From: Streptomyces longispororuber
GTDB taxonomy: Bacteria; Actinomycetota; Actinomycetes; Streptomycetales; Streptomycetaceae
DNA: 64,000 nt
Direction: 5' to 3'
Assembly: GCF_024448165.1 (NCBI RefSeq)
Contig: NZ_JAMOLN010000012.1
Location: forward strand, 1-64,000
The number at the start of each line of letters is the position of its first letter. Position 1 is the stretch's first letter. The notes beneath the pieces were generated by a model that was not told the origin of the DNA, did not search any database, and saw nothing but the letters and a program-made list of their open reading frames with translations. Below are positions 26,601 through 33,860 of the stretch, in pieces. A program made the position numbers and the translations under genes.

Positions 26601-27329
26601 CAGCGGCTCTGCTGCGTCGAGGCGCTTCTGCCCCATGAGGAGTGCGGCGAGATTGCTCAGGACGCTCCCCTGGACCCGGGGGTTGCCGCGGGCCAGTTCG
26701 AAGGCCTCGTGGTAGCGCTGCTCGGCTTCGGCCGTGCGCCCGGAGCCCTTCAGCGCGTTGGCGAGGTTGAGCAGCGCGTCCGCGTGGCGTTGTGGCGGAA
26801 GGAAAGCCAGGGCACGGGAGTGTGCGGTGACCGCCTCGTCGTAGCGGGCCAGGGAGTTCAGTGCCGCCCCCCGGTTCAGTTCCAGCACACCGTGGAGTTC
26901 GTCGTTGTCGACGTGGTGCGCGTTCGCGTCGGCGAGCCGGAACCGGTCGAGTGCCTCTTCGTAGCGGTTCGACTCGACCATCACCACACCCTCGTTGAGG
27001 TGCAGTTGGAAGCAGGCGGATGGATCGCTTCCCGGGGGTGGCGCTTCCCCCTCGTCGACGACTTCCGCCGCTTCCGCGAGCCGTTGGTCGACGGTCAGGG
27101 CCGCGATCCACAGCGCCCTGGCGTACACGCGCCGGTCGCGGTCGCCGCCGTCGACCGCGTCCTGCCGGATGGTGTACTGCGCCAGATAGGCCGTCTCGGC
27201 GCCGAGCTGGTGCGCCCAGCAGTCCCAGGCCAGTTGAAACAGCAGGGCGGGGTCCGCGTCCCCGCCCGCCCGGTGGATGCGGAAGACTTCCTCCCGCAGC
27301 CGGTGCACTTCCCCCGTACCTTCAGGCAC
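23679..27329 (-). CDS. TPR-CHAT protein (caspase-like protease)
   Basis: 1216 residues from GTG 27329 with a G-rich ribosome binding site. Residues about 90-330 hold tetratricopeptide repeats (ALLNLANALKGSGRTAEAEQRYHEAFELARG, SVLSNLAALLMGQKRLDAAEPLLRDALEL). The middle section (330-860) is helical. The CHAT domain spans about 900-1216, with LHIAAHGFFDPDDP (His1081) and VVVLSGCESNR (Cys1128), the His-Cys dyad of the caspase/separase clan. The domain ends in the usual AFLVAGAGQVVASQW...YYWGPFVAVG. In other bacteria TPR-CHAT proteins are effectors that cleave a dedicated partner. Both catalytic residues are present, so it should be active. First gene of a two-gene operon. Confidence 0.9.
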   Translation of the reverse strand: MPEGTGEVHRLREEVFRIHRAGGDADPALLFQLAWDCWAHQLGAETAYLAQYTIRQDAVDGGDRDRRVYARALWIAALTVDQRLAEAAEVVDEGEAPPPGSDPSACFQLHLNEGVVMVESNRYEEALDRFRLADANAHHVDNDELHGVLELNRGAALNSLARYDEAVTAHSRALAFLPPQRHADALLNLANALKGSGRTAEAEQRYHEAFELARGNPRVQGSVLSNLAALLMGQKRLDAAEPLLRDALELRAEAGDAIGQARSHQLMSGLLAGRGDFRGALHHVARSLELSRGAGVPDDPELVDRARVLAEVQRRLDASPVDEAEMLVERMRRTRKVAELGELLGSASREVLVEVGAVLEREQRQGRGGGAIEALAGLVRRALEQGTQMAIAEFTAEQTQRNRQVKIAKEFLGSATWLERKRYYESERKTLESEELRRMLPGLAQQPEPLYVPPEKGEALRRLVEACRDEGVDMGFARLPAEYSSDLIDRFVQVGTWRESLALLQAHPAYLLSDEVLRLVEQGMETPNPMRRSRLQTHLDVLRQCREVGPEAACAAAPCGADGPLGTKQVIVSWHLGHAEPDSDEPYPDMKRMAEQAAAHGDGESELLALAFLGKAYLDRTDGDRLHNLEQARQALSRLVELSRSKILSLTFSGACVNLGTTLLELSRLQPFDGDLLEQARAAFGEVLGPSDIRFPATTARNAARGMYDTLAALEAADPTLGRRAGFRAERTSSCQVAMDSSDALVRSGSVEDCREEFVRMFWACERLVEDRFAQHRFADALLASERGRGRGFLAEVGGTGPLPDFVPADLARREEQARSRLARLRERPTQEDRVDTLVAEQTLVDIHRELARISPELARLRTGDAPTLEELLELRDSLAPGTVLLSWFSMRDACIAFALFDDGQVLAEKSPLSWADLESYSRLAAADIWRRPTSPGQPLSPAWANLTDALVPRAWCPRLAQATATVLVPHGLLHELPLHVLPVAGLDGRSLTEIAPVHYLPGLVLGRRLDNRRPDEGNALVLAHSGTDSAAEQDEFLQEAHEAAALLDAAAERVATGTDARIDRITELAPTLSTLHIAAHGFFDPDDPLGSGLLLSDGTQEGTEVLSARTVISRMRLNGAVVVLSGCESNRRDLGPTDEGEGLVRAFLVAGAGQVVASQWKVDSATTRRLMRSYYSRVQHGTDVPGALQGAALELRAAPDTAHPYYWGPFVAVGA

Positions 27330-27529
27330 AGCGATACCCCCGTATGCCGGAATCTCTGCGTGCGGTCAGTGTGACGCAGAGATCGACCGCTCGGGTTCCA
27401 CATGGCGATAGTGTCTCAACATCCGCACCTGTAGCCCCTGTTCAAGGACGCCCGCCGTCCCGTGGAGACGCGCGGGCCAGGGCCCCGCCGACCGGCGCGT
27501 CGTCCGGGCATCGCCTGTCAGGAGCAGGC

Positions 27530-28219
27530 TCAGGCCGAAGGTTCCTGCCGGGCGAGCAGGCCCGAGGTGGTGACTGCCGTCGTCCGGCGGACCAGGTCGG
27601 TGAAGTCCAGGCGCATGCTCGCCAGTTCCGGGTCCGTGGCGTAGGCGGCGAGCATGGCGTCCGACGGGCGGGTGCACTGCCAGGCCGTCATGGCCATCAG
27701 CAGGGTCGATTCCACGAGTGCGACAGCGCCCTGTGCGCCGAGTTCGGGTACGTGGCGCAGCACGATCCGGATCAGGGACCGCAGGGCGTCCCGGGCCGCG
27801 CGCTTGTGCCGGATGGCGATCTCGGTGGAGATGTTGTGCTCCAGGACCGCGCCCTGGGCGCTGAGCAGGTCGCACAGGACCGGCCGGCGCGCCATGGAGG
27901 TGGCCAGCGTGTCGGCCAGCCGGTCTCCGCGTTCCCGTGCCGTACCGCCGTCGCCGCCGCCGTCGCCGTCGTCGACCCGCAACGTCTCCAGTTCGGTGAT
28001 CCAGTCCCGGATCTCGGCGTCGAGGAGGTCGAGGAGCACCGCTTCGCGCGATTCGAAGTAGCGCAGCACGTTGGCCTTGGCCAGGCCGACGCGTCGGCTC
28101 AGCTCGTTCAGGCTCAGCTTCGCGACCGGCATCTCCCTGAGCATCGCGGCCGCGGTGTCCAGGATCTGACGCCGCCGCTGACTGCGTTGTTCGTCGGTGC
28201 GAGCGCGCTGGAAGGTCAC
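27530..28219 (-). CDS. TetR family regulator of the divergent SDR gene
   Basis: 229 residues from GTG 28219. The N-terminal HTH reads RRRQILDTAAAMLREMPVAKLSLNELSRRVGLAKANVLRYFESREAVLLDLL, the TetR signature. The C-terminal ligand domain (60-229) contains an Asp/Gly-rich loop (RVDDGDGGGDGG). It is divergent from a short-chain dehydrogenase with a 97-base gap carrying an inverted repeat, so it probably represses both genes. Ligand unknown. Confidence 0.88.
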   Translation of the reverse strand: MTFQRARTDEQRSQRRRQILDTAAAMLREMPVAKLSLNELSRRVGLAKANVLRYFESREAVLLDLLDAEIRDWITELETLRVDDGDGGGDGGTARERGDRLADTLATSMARRPVLCDLLSAQGAVLEHNISTEIAIRHKRAARDALRSLIRIVLRHVPELGAQGAVALVESTLLMAMTAWQCTRPSDAMLAAYATDPELASMRLDFTDLVRRTTAVTTSGLLARQEPSA

Positions 28220-28234
28220 GCAGCCATATTACAG

Positions 28235-28299
28235 ACTGGCGGTACTTTGATAAGCGACCGGTGGTACGTTACCGTGGAACGAGACAAGATACCGCCAGT
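28235..28299. promoter_or_regulatory. Inverted-repeat operator between TetR and SDR genes
   Basis: ACTGGCGGTA (28235-28244) and TACCGCCAGT (28290-28299) are perfect 10-base inverted copies flanking the intergenic centre. Each contains a TAC-N5-GTA core when the next base is included, so there may be two TetR sites, one per promoter. Confidence 0.5.
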
Positions 28300-28316
28300 A
28301 CTTAAAGAGGTTCGCC

Positions 28317-29234
28317 ATGTATCAGGTCCCTGACCAGCACGGAAAGCTCGCTGTCGTCACCGGCGCGAACAGCGGCACGGGCAAGGAGGCCGCCAAGCGG
28401 CTGGCCGGAGCCGGAGCCCATGTCGTCCTCGCCGTGCGCACCCCGGCCAAGGGCGAGCAGGCCCGCGCCGACATCCTCGCCGCGCACCCCGGCGCCCAGG
28501 TCGAGGTCCGCCGCCTCGACCTGGCCGACCTGACCTCGGTCCGCTCGTTCGCCGACGGCCTCGTCGCCGAGGGCCGGCCGCTCGACCTGCTCCTGAACAA
28601 CGCCGGAGTCATGAACGTGCCCCAGCGCACGGAGACCGCCGACGGCTTCGAACTCCAGCTGGGCAGCAACTTCCTCGGGCCGTTCGCCCTCACCGTGCAG
28701 CTCCTGCCCCTGCTGCTCGCCGCGCCCGCCCCGCGGGTGGCCACCATGAGCAGCGGCACCGCGAACCGGGCCCGCATCGACTTCGACGACCTGCAGTCCA
28801 CCCGCGCCTACAGCCCCACGCGCGCCTACGCCCAGTCGAAACTCGCCGACATGCTGATGATGCTGCACCTGTCCGACCTCGCCGCCGACCGCGGCTGGCC
28901 CCTGCTGTCGGCCGGCGCGCACCCCGGCTACACCCGCACCAACCTCATGACGTCCGGCCCGACCCTGAACGGCGGCCGCCCCGGCCTCCTCGAGTCGGTC
29001 CTCTACAAGATCGTGCCGTCCCAGGGTCCGGAGCAGGGCGCGGAACCCCTGCTCTACGCGGCGACCAGCCCCGACACCACGCCCGGCGGCTACTACGGCC
29101 CGCGCTGGGCCATGGTCGGCCCGACCAAGACCGTCCCCGCGCCTCGCAGTGCCCGGGACAAGTCCGTCGCGGCCCGCCTGTGGGCAGAGGCCGAGCGCCT
29201 CACCGGCGCCGCAGCGCCGAGCCGGGTCAGCTGA
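28317..29234 (+). CDS. Short-chain dehydrogenase/reductase
   Basis: 305 residues from ATG 28317. The NAD(P) motif is [44 protein letters not shown] is the NNAG motif, and [11 protein letters not shown] contains the catalytic YxxxK. MSSGTANR sits at the usual catalytic-serine strand. Similar to retinol dehydrogenase/WW-oxidoreductase-like SDRs of Actinobacteria; Arg in VRTP suggests NADPH. AAGAGG precedes the ATG. Control by the divergent TetR is likely. Substrate not readable. Confidence 0.88.
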   Translation: MYQVPDQHGKLAVVTGANSGTGKEAAKRLAGAGAHVVLAVRTPAKGEQARADILAAHPGAQVEVRRLDLADLTSVRSFADGLVAEGRPLDLLLNNAGVMNVPQRTETADGFELQLGSNFLGPFALTVQLLPLLLAAPAPRVATMSSGTANRARIDFDDLQSTRAYSPTRAYAQSKLADMLMMLHLSDLAADRGWPLLSAGAHPGYTRTNLMTSGPTLNGGRPGLLESVLYKIVPSQGPEQGAEPLLYAATSPDTTPGGYYGPRWAMVGPTKTVPAPRSARDKSVAARLWAEAERLTGAAAPSRVS

Positions 29235-29292
29235 CGAAAGACTGCGGACGACAACGGCTTGAGCACCAAGCCGACACCCTCACCCCGCACGC

Positions 29293-29907
29293 TCAGCCGA
29301 CCGGCGCCGCCGCCTCCACCCGGCTCCGCACGATGCCTTCGATCCCCCGCAGGAACGTCCCGGAGATCAGCGCCGGGTCGAACAGGCAGCCCGCCGCCAT
29401 GGCACCGTCCCTCAGCATGACCAGGTGGCGCCCATCGGCGTCCGCGGGAGCGTCACCGATGCGCGCCAGCAGCTCCGTGACGGTGTCGAGGAACCACTGC
29501 CGGTGCCGCAGTACGGCCCGGTGGACCGGATGGGCCGGATCCGGATACTCGGACACCGCGTTGAGGAACGCGCACCCCCGGAACCCCTCGGACTGGATGC
29601 CGTCGGTGATCGCCCTCGCGACGGCCCGCACCGCGTCGACCGCCGACCCGGCGTCCGCCAGGACGCCGGAGATCTGCCCGCGCATCATCCGGTCGGCGTG
29701 GTCGAGGTAGGCCAGGACGAGGTCTTCCTTGCCGGAGAAGTGCCGGTAGAGCGTCGCGCGGGTCACCTGCGCCTCGGCGATGATCCGGTCGACGCCCACG
29801 GAGTGGATGCCCTCCGCGTAGAAGATCCGGGTCGCCGTGCCGACCAGCCGCGTGCGCGCTTCCGAGGTCTTGCCGCCGCTGCCGTTACTGGGGGTGGTCC
29901 GCGCCAT
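29293..29907 (-). CDS. TetR family regulator (YxaF/LmrA-like)
   Basis: 204 residues. The HTH is RTRLVGTATRIFYAEGIHSVGVDRIIAEAQVTRATLYRHFSGKEDLVLAYLD. The C-terminal part GFRGCAFLNAVSEYPDPAHPVHRAVLRHRQWF fits the TetR_C-type domain of regulators such as YxaF, which often carry this GCxFxNA motif. It is divergent from a membrane protein at 30067; the gap carries two perfect inverted copies of a GGGAGAACGTTC-type box. Probably represses that gene and itself. Confidence 0.88.
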   Translation of the reverse strand: MARTTPSNGSGGKTSEARTRLVGTATRIFYAEGIHSVGVDRIIAEAQVTRATLYRHFSGKEDLVLAYLDHADRMMRGQISGVLADAGSAVDAVRAVARAITDGIQSEGFRGCAFLNAVSEYPDPAHPVHRAVLRHRQWFLDTVTELLARIGDAPADADGRHLVMLRDGAMAAGCLFDPALISGTFLRGIEGIVRSRVEAAAPVG

Positions 29908-29928
29908 GACCCCACTCTACGCAATGCG

Positions 29929-30000
29929 AGGGAGAACGTTCGGTCTTGACGGGGAGCGACTCGGCGGCGCATCATCTTAGAGAGACAGAACGTTCTCCCT
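29929..30000. promoter_or_regulatory. Paired operators for the adjacent TetR regulator
   Basis: AGGGAGAACGTTC (29929-29941) and GAACGTTCTCCCT (29988-30000) are perfect 13-base inverted copies, each with a self-palindromic GAACGTTC core. They flank the plus-strand promoter region (TTGACG at 29946-29951, possible -10 CATCAT at 29970-29975). Confidence 0.6.
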
Positions 30001-30066
30001 AGCAAGGGTTGCGACGGTTGCGTGCTGCCGAGCCGGATCCTCGCCCCACCCCAGGAAGGCACTCCC

Positions 30067-30642
30067 ATGGACACCGTCATCGACCCCGTCTCCACCACGC
30101 CCGGCGCTGCGGCACCCCTGCGCAAGCTGTACTTCCTGCGCTTCGCGTTCGCCGTGGTGTGGGCCGGGCTCCTCTTCGCGAGCGCCTCGGAACTGGGCCC
30201 GCTGAGCGTGACCTTGCTGGTGATCTACCCGCTGTTCGACGTGGCGGCGGCGATCGTCGACGTACGGTCCGCCAGGGCGAACGGGGGCCCGCTCCAGGGC
30301 CTGTACCTGAACATCGCGCTGAGCACGCTGACCGGCATCGGCCTGGCCCTCGCCGCCACCTCCGGCACATCCGCCGTCCTGCGGGTCTGGGGCGCCTGGG
30401 CCATCACGGCAGGGCTCGTCCAGCTCGTCGTCGGTGCTCTCCGTCGCGGGCTGGGCGGCCAGTGGGCGATGATCGCCAGCGGCGCCATCTCCACGCTCGC
30501 CGGCGCCTCGTTCATCGCCCAGGCCGGCGGCGACAACGCCTCGCTGAGCAGCCTCGCGGGCTACGCCTTCCTCGGCGGCGTCTTCTTCCTGGTCTCCGCG
30601 CTCCGCATGACGCGCACCGCGAAGACCGCAGTGGCCGCCTGA
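30067..30642 (+). CDS. DUF308-like small integral membrane protein under TetR control
   Basis: 191 residues from ATG 30067, chosen for AGGAAGG 8 bases upstream. Five to six membrane helices are visible (FAFAVVWAGLLFASAS, VTLLVIYPLFDVAAAIV, LYLNIALSTLTGIGLALAA, VWGAWAITAGLVQLVVGALR, LAGYAFLGGVFFLVSAL). The pattern resembles HdeD/DUF308 proteins, but the match is loose. Target of the divergent TetR by position. Function unknown. Confidence 0.75.
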   Translation: MDTVIDPVSTTPGAAAPLRKLYFLRFAFAVVWAGLLFASASELGPLSVTLLVIYPLFDVAAAIVDVRSARANGGPLQGLYLNIALSTLTGIGLALAATSGTSAVLRVWGAWAITAGLVQLVVGALRRGLGGQWAMIASGAISTLAGASFIAQAGGDNASLSSLAGYAFLGGVFFLVSALRMTRTAKTAVAA

Positions 30643-30660
30643 AGCGCGCCACCACGCACC

Positions 30661-30694
30661 GCGGCCCGATCGGCACTTCCGCCGACCGGGCCGC
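30661..30694 (+). terminator. Terminator hairpin
   Basis: GCGGCCCG-a-TCGGC pairs with GCCGA-c-CGGGCCGC around ACTTCC: 8 + 5 bp with one internal mismatch. It begins 19 bases after the stop of the membrane-protein gene. Confidence 0.6.
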
Positions 30695-30809
30695 GCCCGT
30701 CGAACCGCCACGGACATCCCGTCCCGCCACGGGAGTTGTACTGACGGGACATCATCGCCCAGGCGCGAGGGGCAGCGCGTGCGGGTGTCGGCGGGTAACC
30801 TCATGGGTG

Positions 30810-30884
30810 GCGGGTGTAGCGCAGCGGTCGACGCGCGCGGTCTCCAAAATCGCGAGGACGCCGGTTCGAATCCGGCCATCCGCC
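30810..30884 (+). tRNA. tRNA-Trp-like gene (anticodon CCA), atypical
   Basis: 75 bases fold as a cloverleaf by eye. The acceptor arm is GCGGGTG/CATCCGC (one G-U). The D stem is GCGC/GCGC with an AGCGGTCGAC loop. The anticodon stem is GCGGT/ATCGC with loop CTCCAAA, giving anticodon CCA (reads UGG, Trp). The T arm is GCCGG-TTCGAAT-CCGGC. The 3' CCA is not encoded. Position 26 seems absent and the variable loop has six bases, so it is not a standard housekeeping tRNA-Trp. It stands alone between a terminator and a convergent dehydratase gene. Confidence 0.7.
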
Positions 30885-30925
30885 GTATCCGAACCGACGT
30901 CACGCAGATGGAAGTTGAGTCTCCG

Positions 30926-31924
30926 TCAGACCTGGTAGCGGTCCGGGGCGAAGAGGTTCAAGTGCGCCGCCACCCACTCCGACGTCTGCTTGAGACCGTC
31001 CTCCAGCGACACCTGCGGCTCCCAGCCCGTCCACTCCCGCGCCCGCGTGTTGTCCGACAGCAGCCTGTGGACCTCACTGCCCGAGGGGCGCAGCCGGGAC
31101 GGGTCCGCCACCAGCTGCGCGTCGCGCCCGGAGGCGGCGATCAGCGCGAGGGCCAGGTCGCCGATCGAGATCTCCCGGCCGGTGCCGAGGTTGAGGACCT
31201 GGCCCAGGGCCCGGTCGCAGTCGGCGGCGGCCATGAAGCCGCGCGCTGTGTCGGTCACGTAGGTGAAGTCGCGCGTCGGTGTGAGGGAGCCGAGCTTGAT
31301 CTCCCGTGCGCCCGCGTGCAGTTGGGCCAGGATGGTCGGGATGACGGCCCGCGCCGACTGCCGGGGTCCGTAGGTGTTGAAGGGCCGCACCACGGTCACC
31401 GGCAACTCGAAGGCGTGCCAGTGGGACAGTGCCGTCATGTCCGCGCCGATCTTGGAGGCGGAGTACGGGGACTGCGGCTGCAGCGGGTGGGACTCGTCGA
31501 TCGGGGCCGTGCGCGCGGTGCCGTAGACCTCGCTGGTCGACGTGTGAACCATGCGGCGCACCGCATGGCGGCGGCAGGCCTCCGCCACGTTCTCCGTACC
31601 GACCACGTTCGTCTGCACGTACGCGCCCGGTGAGTCGTACGAGTACGGGATGCCGATCAGCGCCGCGAGGTGGAAGACCGTGTCGCAGCCCTCGACGGCG
31701 TCCGACACCCGGCCGGGGTCACGGACGTCGCCCGCGAGGAGCTGAACACGGGGGTCGTCGAGCAGATGGGCCAGATGGCCCTTCTCGGCGTACGGCTTGT
31801 AGTGGACGAAGGCCCGCACGTCCGCGCCTTGCGCGAGGAGCAGGTCGACCAGCGTCGAGCCGATGAACCCCTCCGCTCCGGTGACGAGAACGGTGCGGCC
31901 TGCCCAGTTGGACGTGGTGCTCAT
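30926..31924 (-). CDS. LegB-like NAD-dependent sugar-nucleotide 4,6-dehydratase
   Basis: 332 residues from ATG 31924. TVLVTGAEGFIGSTLVDLLLAQGADVRAFVHYKPYAEKGHL is the Rossmann start in the form typical of LegB (UDP-GlcNAc 4,6-dehydratase, legionaminate pathway). VHTSTSEVYGTA and YSASKIGADMTA supply the catalytic Thr/Ser and YxxxK, and RPFNTYGPRQSARAVIPT is the substrate loop. Extended-SDR fold, cytoplasmic. Its ATG overlaps the stop of the MurG-like gene (ATGA), so the two enzymes are made together: one probably makes a dideoxy sugar nucleotide and the other transfers a sugar. No aminotransferase is adjacent. Confidence 0.88.
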   Translation of the reverse strand: MSTTSNWAGRTVLVTGAEGFIGSTLVDLLLAQGADVRAFVHYKPYAEKGHLAHLLDDPRVQLLAGDVRDPGRVSDAVEGCDTVFHLAALIGIPYSYDSPGAYVQTNVVGTENVAEACRRHAVRRMVHTSTSEVYGTARTAPIDESHPLQPQSPYSASKIGADMTALSHWHAFELPVTVVRPFNTYGPRQSARAVIPTILAQLHAGAREIKLGSLTPTRDFTYVTDTARGFMAAADCDRALGQVLNLGTGREISIGDLALALIAASGRDAQLVADPSRLRPSGSEVHRLLSDNTRAREWTGWEPQVSLEDGLKQTSEWVAAHLNLFAPDRYQV

Positions 31925-33078
31925 GAGTACTGCAACTCCCTCTGTTTTCCTGCGAGTTCGATGACGTGACGGGCCAGGAGGTCGGCTGCCCTGGCGTGCG
32001 GTCCTGCGGGCGCCGCTGCCGACATGGCCGCGAGTCGCACCGGATCGGCGAGCAGGGGTTCGGCGAGGGCGGCGAGCGTCTCCGCGGTGGTGTCCGCGTC
32101 GGCGAGCAGCAGCCCGGCCCCCGCGTCGGACAGCACCCGGGCGTTGTGGGTCTGGTGGTCGCCGGGCGCGTGCGGATAGGGGACGAGGACCGCGGGCACC
32201 CCCGTGGTGGCGAGTTCGGCGACCGTCGCGGACCCGGCCCGGCACACCACCAGGTCGGCGGCGGCGTAGGCGAGGTCCATCCGGTCGAGATAGGGGACGG
32301 CGACGGCCGGGGTGCCGAGGAGGCGGCGGCGTGTGTCCGCCAGGGCGGCCGGGCCCGTCTTGATGAGCAGGTGCACGTCGTCACGTCCGCGCCAGCGTGC
32401 CGCCAGGCCCACCGACGCCTCGGTGAGGCGTGCCGCGCCCAGACTGCCGCCGTTGACGAGGACGAGCCGGGCGCCGTCGGGAACGCCGAGTGCGGCCCGC
32501 GCCGACGCCCGCAGGGCCGTCCTGTCGAGGGTGGCGAGGGACGCCGCGATCGGCATGCCCGTCGTCAACGCCCCGTCCCCGCCCGGGAGATGGGCACGGC
32601 TGCGGTCGAAGGCGACCGCGATGTGCGGGGTGAGGCGCGCGGCGAACCGGTTGGCCCGGCCGGGGACCGCGTTGGACTCGTGGATGAGGCTGGGCAGGCC
32701 GGCCATGCGGGCACCGACGATGGCGGGGGCGCTGGGGTAGCCGCCCATGCCGACGGCGATGTGTGCGCCCTGCTCGCGCAGGATGGCCCGGCACTGTGCG
32801 CCGGACTTCATCAGCGCCGCCGGAAGCAGATAGCGGCGGGCCCCGAGCGCGGGATCGAAGGGGATCATGTCGACGGTGTGCAGCCGGTACCCGGCCTGCG
32901 GTATCAGCCGGGTCTCCAGACCGCGTTCGGTGCCGACGAACGAGATCACCGCAGCCGGGACGGCCCGGCGCAGCGCGTCGGCGAGGGCGAGGCCCGGATA
33001 GATGTGGCCGCCGGTGCCGCCCGCGCCGATGACGACGGACAGCGGTGTTCGCGAGGCGGTTCGTAGGACGCTTCTCAT
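31921..33078 (-). CDS. MurG-like GT28 glycosyltransferase (paralog outside the dcw cluster)
   Basis: 385 residues. LSVVIGAGGTGGHIYPGLALADAL is the G-loop of MurG-type enzymes. VGMGGYPSAPAIVGARMAGLPSLIHESNAVPGRANRFAAR is the second conserved block, and VCRAGSATVAELATTGVPAVLVPYPHAPGDHQTHNAR is the UDP-GlcNAc-binding block. No division or wall genes adjoin, so it is not the housekeeping murG. It is translationally coupled to the LegB-like dehydratase and divergent from a two-component system with a direct-repeat site between. Probably transfers an amino sugar to a lipid-linked acceptor; acceptor unknown. Confidence 0.87.
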   Translation of the reverse strand: MRSVLRTASRTPLSVVIGAGGTGGHIYPGLALADALRRAVPAAVISFVGTERGLETRLIPQAGYRLHTVDMIPFDPALGARRYLLPAALMKSGAQCRAILREQGAHIAVGMGGYPSAPAIVGARMAGLPSLIHESNAVPGRANRFAARLTPHIAVAFDRSRAHLPGGDGALTTGMPIAASLATLDRTALRASARAALGVPDGARLVLVNGGSLGAARLTEASVGLAARWRGRDDVHLLIKTGPAALADTRRRLLGTPAVAVPYLDRMDLAYAAADLVVCRAGSATVAELATTGVPAVLVPYPHAPGDHQTHNARVLSDAGAGLLLADADTTAETLAALAEPLLADPVRLAAMSAAAPAGPHARAADLLARHVIELAGKQRELQYS

Positions 33079-33103
33079 GGCAGGAGAGCGTCACGGAGTG
33101 GTC

Positions 33104-33120
33104 TAAGAGACTTTTAAGAG
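33104..33120. promoter_or_regulatory. Direct repeat typical of an OmpR-type response regulator site
   Basis: TAAGAG at 33104-33109 recurs at 33115-33120, an 11-base period (TAAGAG-ACTTT-TAAGAG). OmpR/PhoB regulators bind head-to-tail repeats with this spacing. The site lies between the MurG-like gene and the response-regulator gene. Confidence 0.5.
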
Positions 33121-33143
33121 CCGGGTTTGGCAGCCTTTGTGCC

Positions 33144-33860
33144 ATGACAACAGGAAGTGCGCAGGACGAGGCGGCCCGGATCCTGGTCGTGGACGACGAC
33201 CCGGACGTCCGCTCGGCGGTCGCGGACGCGCTGACCGTCGAGGGCTACCGGGTCACGGCCGCGGCCGACGGGCAGCAGGCACTGTCCGCACTGGCCCGCT
33301 CGGAGCCGGACGCGGTGGTCCTCGACGTGATGATGCCGGTCCTCGACGGACTCGCGGTCTGCCGCCGGATGCGCGCCATAGGAGACCGCACCCCCGTCCT
33401 CGTCCTCACCGCACTGGACTCGGTGACCGAGCGCGTGGACGGCCTGGACGCGGGGGCCGACGACTACCTGGTGAAACCGTTCGCGCTGGACGAGCTGGCG
33501 GCCCGGGTGCGGGCCCTGCTGCGCCGCGCCGCTCCCGGGCCGGAAGCCGGCGGCTCCCCCACCACCCTCACGTACGGCGATCTGGTCCTGGACCCGGCGA
33601 CGCGGACGGGGCAGCGCGCCGGGCGCCCCCTCGACTTCAGCCGCACCGAGTTCGCGGTCCTGGAGGTCCTCGTGCGCAACGCCGGACAGGTGCTGCCGCG
33701 CGGCGTCATCCAGGAAGCCGTGTGGGGCCGCGACTTCGGTCCCGACTCCAACTCCCTCGCCGTGTACGTGGGTTATCTGCGGCGCAAGCTGGAGACGCCC
33801 GGCGAGGCACGCCTCGTGCACACCGTCCACGGTGTCGGCTACCGGCTCGGCACGCCGTGA
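33144..33860 (+). CDS. OmpR/PhoB family response regulator
   Basis: 238 residues from ATG 33144. The receiver domain (11-125) has ILVVDDDPDVRS, the phospho-acceptor Asp in AVVLDVMMPVLDG, LVLTA (Thr) and YLVKPF (Lys). The winged-helix output domain (140-235) reads LTYGDLVLDPATRTGQRAGRPLDFSRTEFAVLEVLVRNAGQVLPR ... VYVGYLRRKLETPGEARLVHTVHGVGYRLG. Closest in style to MprA/TcrA. Its stop overlaps the kinase start. It probably acts on the direct repeat just upstream, controlling itself and the MurG/LegB pair. Confidence 0.95.
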   Translation: MTTGSAQDEAARILVVDDDPDVRSAVADALTVEGYRVTAAADGQQALSALARSEPDAVVLDVMMPVLDGLAVCRRMRAIGDRTPVLVLTALDSVTERVDGLDAGADDYLVKPFALDELAARVRALLRRAAPGPEAGGSPTTLTYGDLVLDPATRTGQRAGRPLDFSRTEFAVLEVLVRNAGQVLPRGVIQEAVWGRDFGPDSNSLAVYVGYLRRKLETPGEARLVHTVHGVGYRLGTP

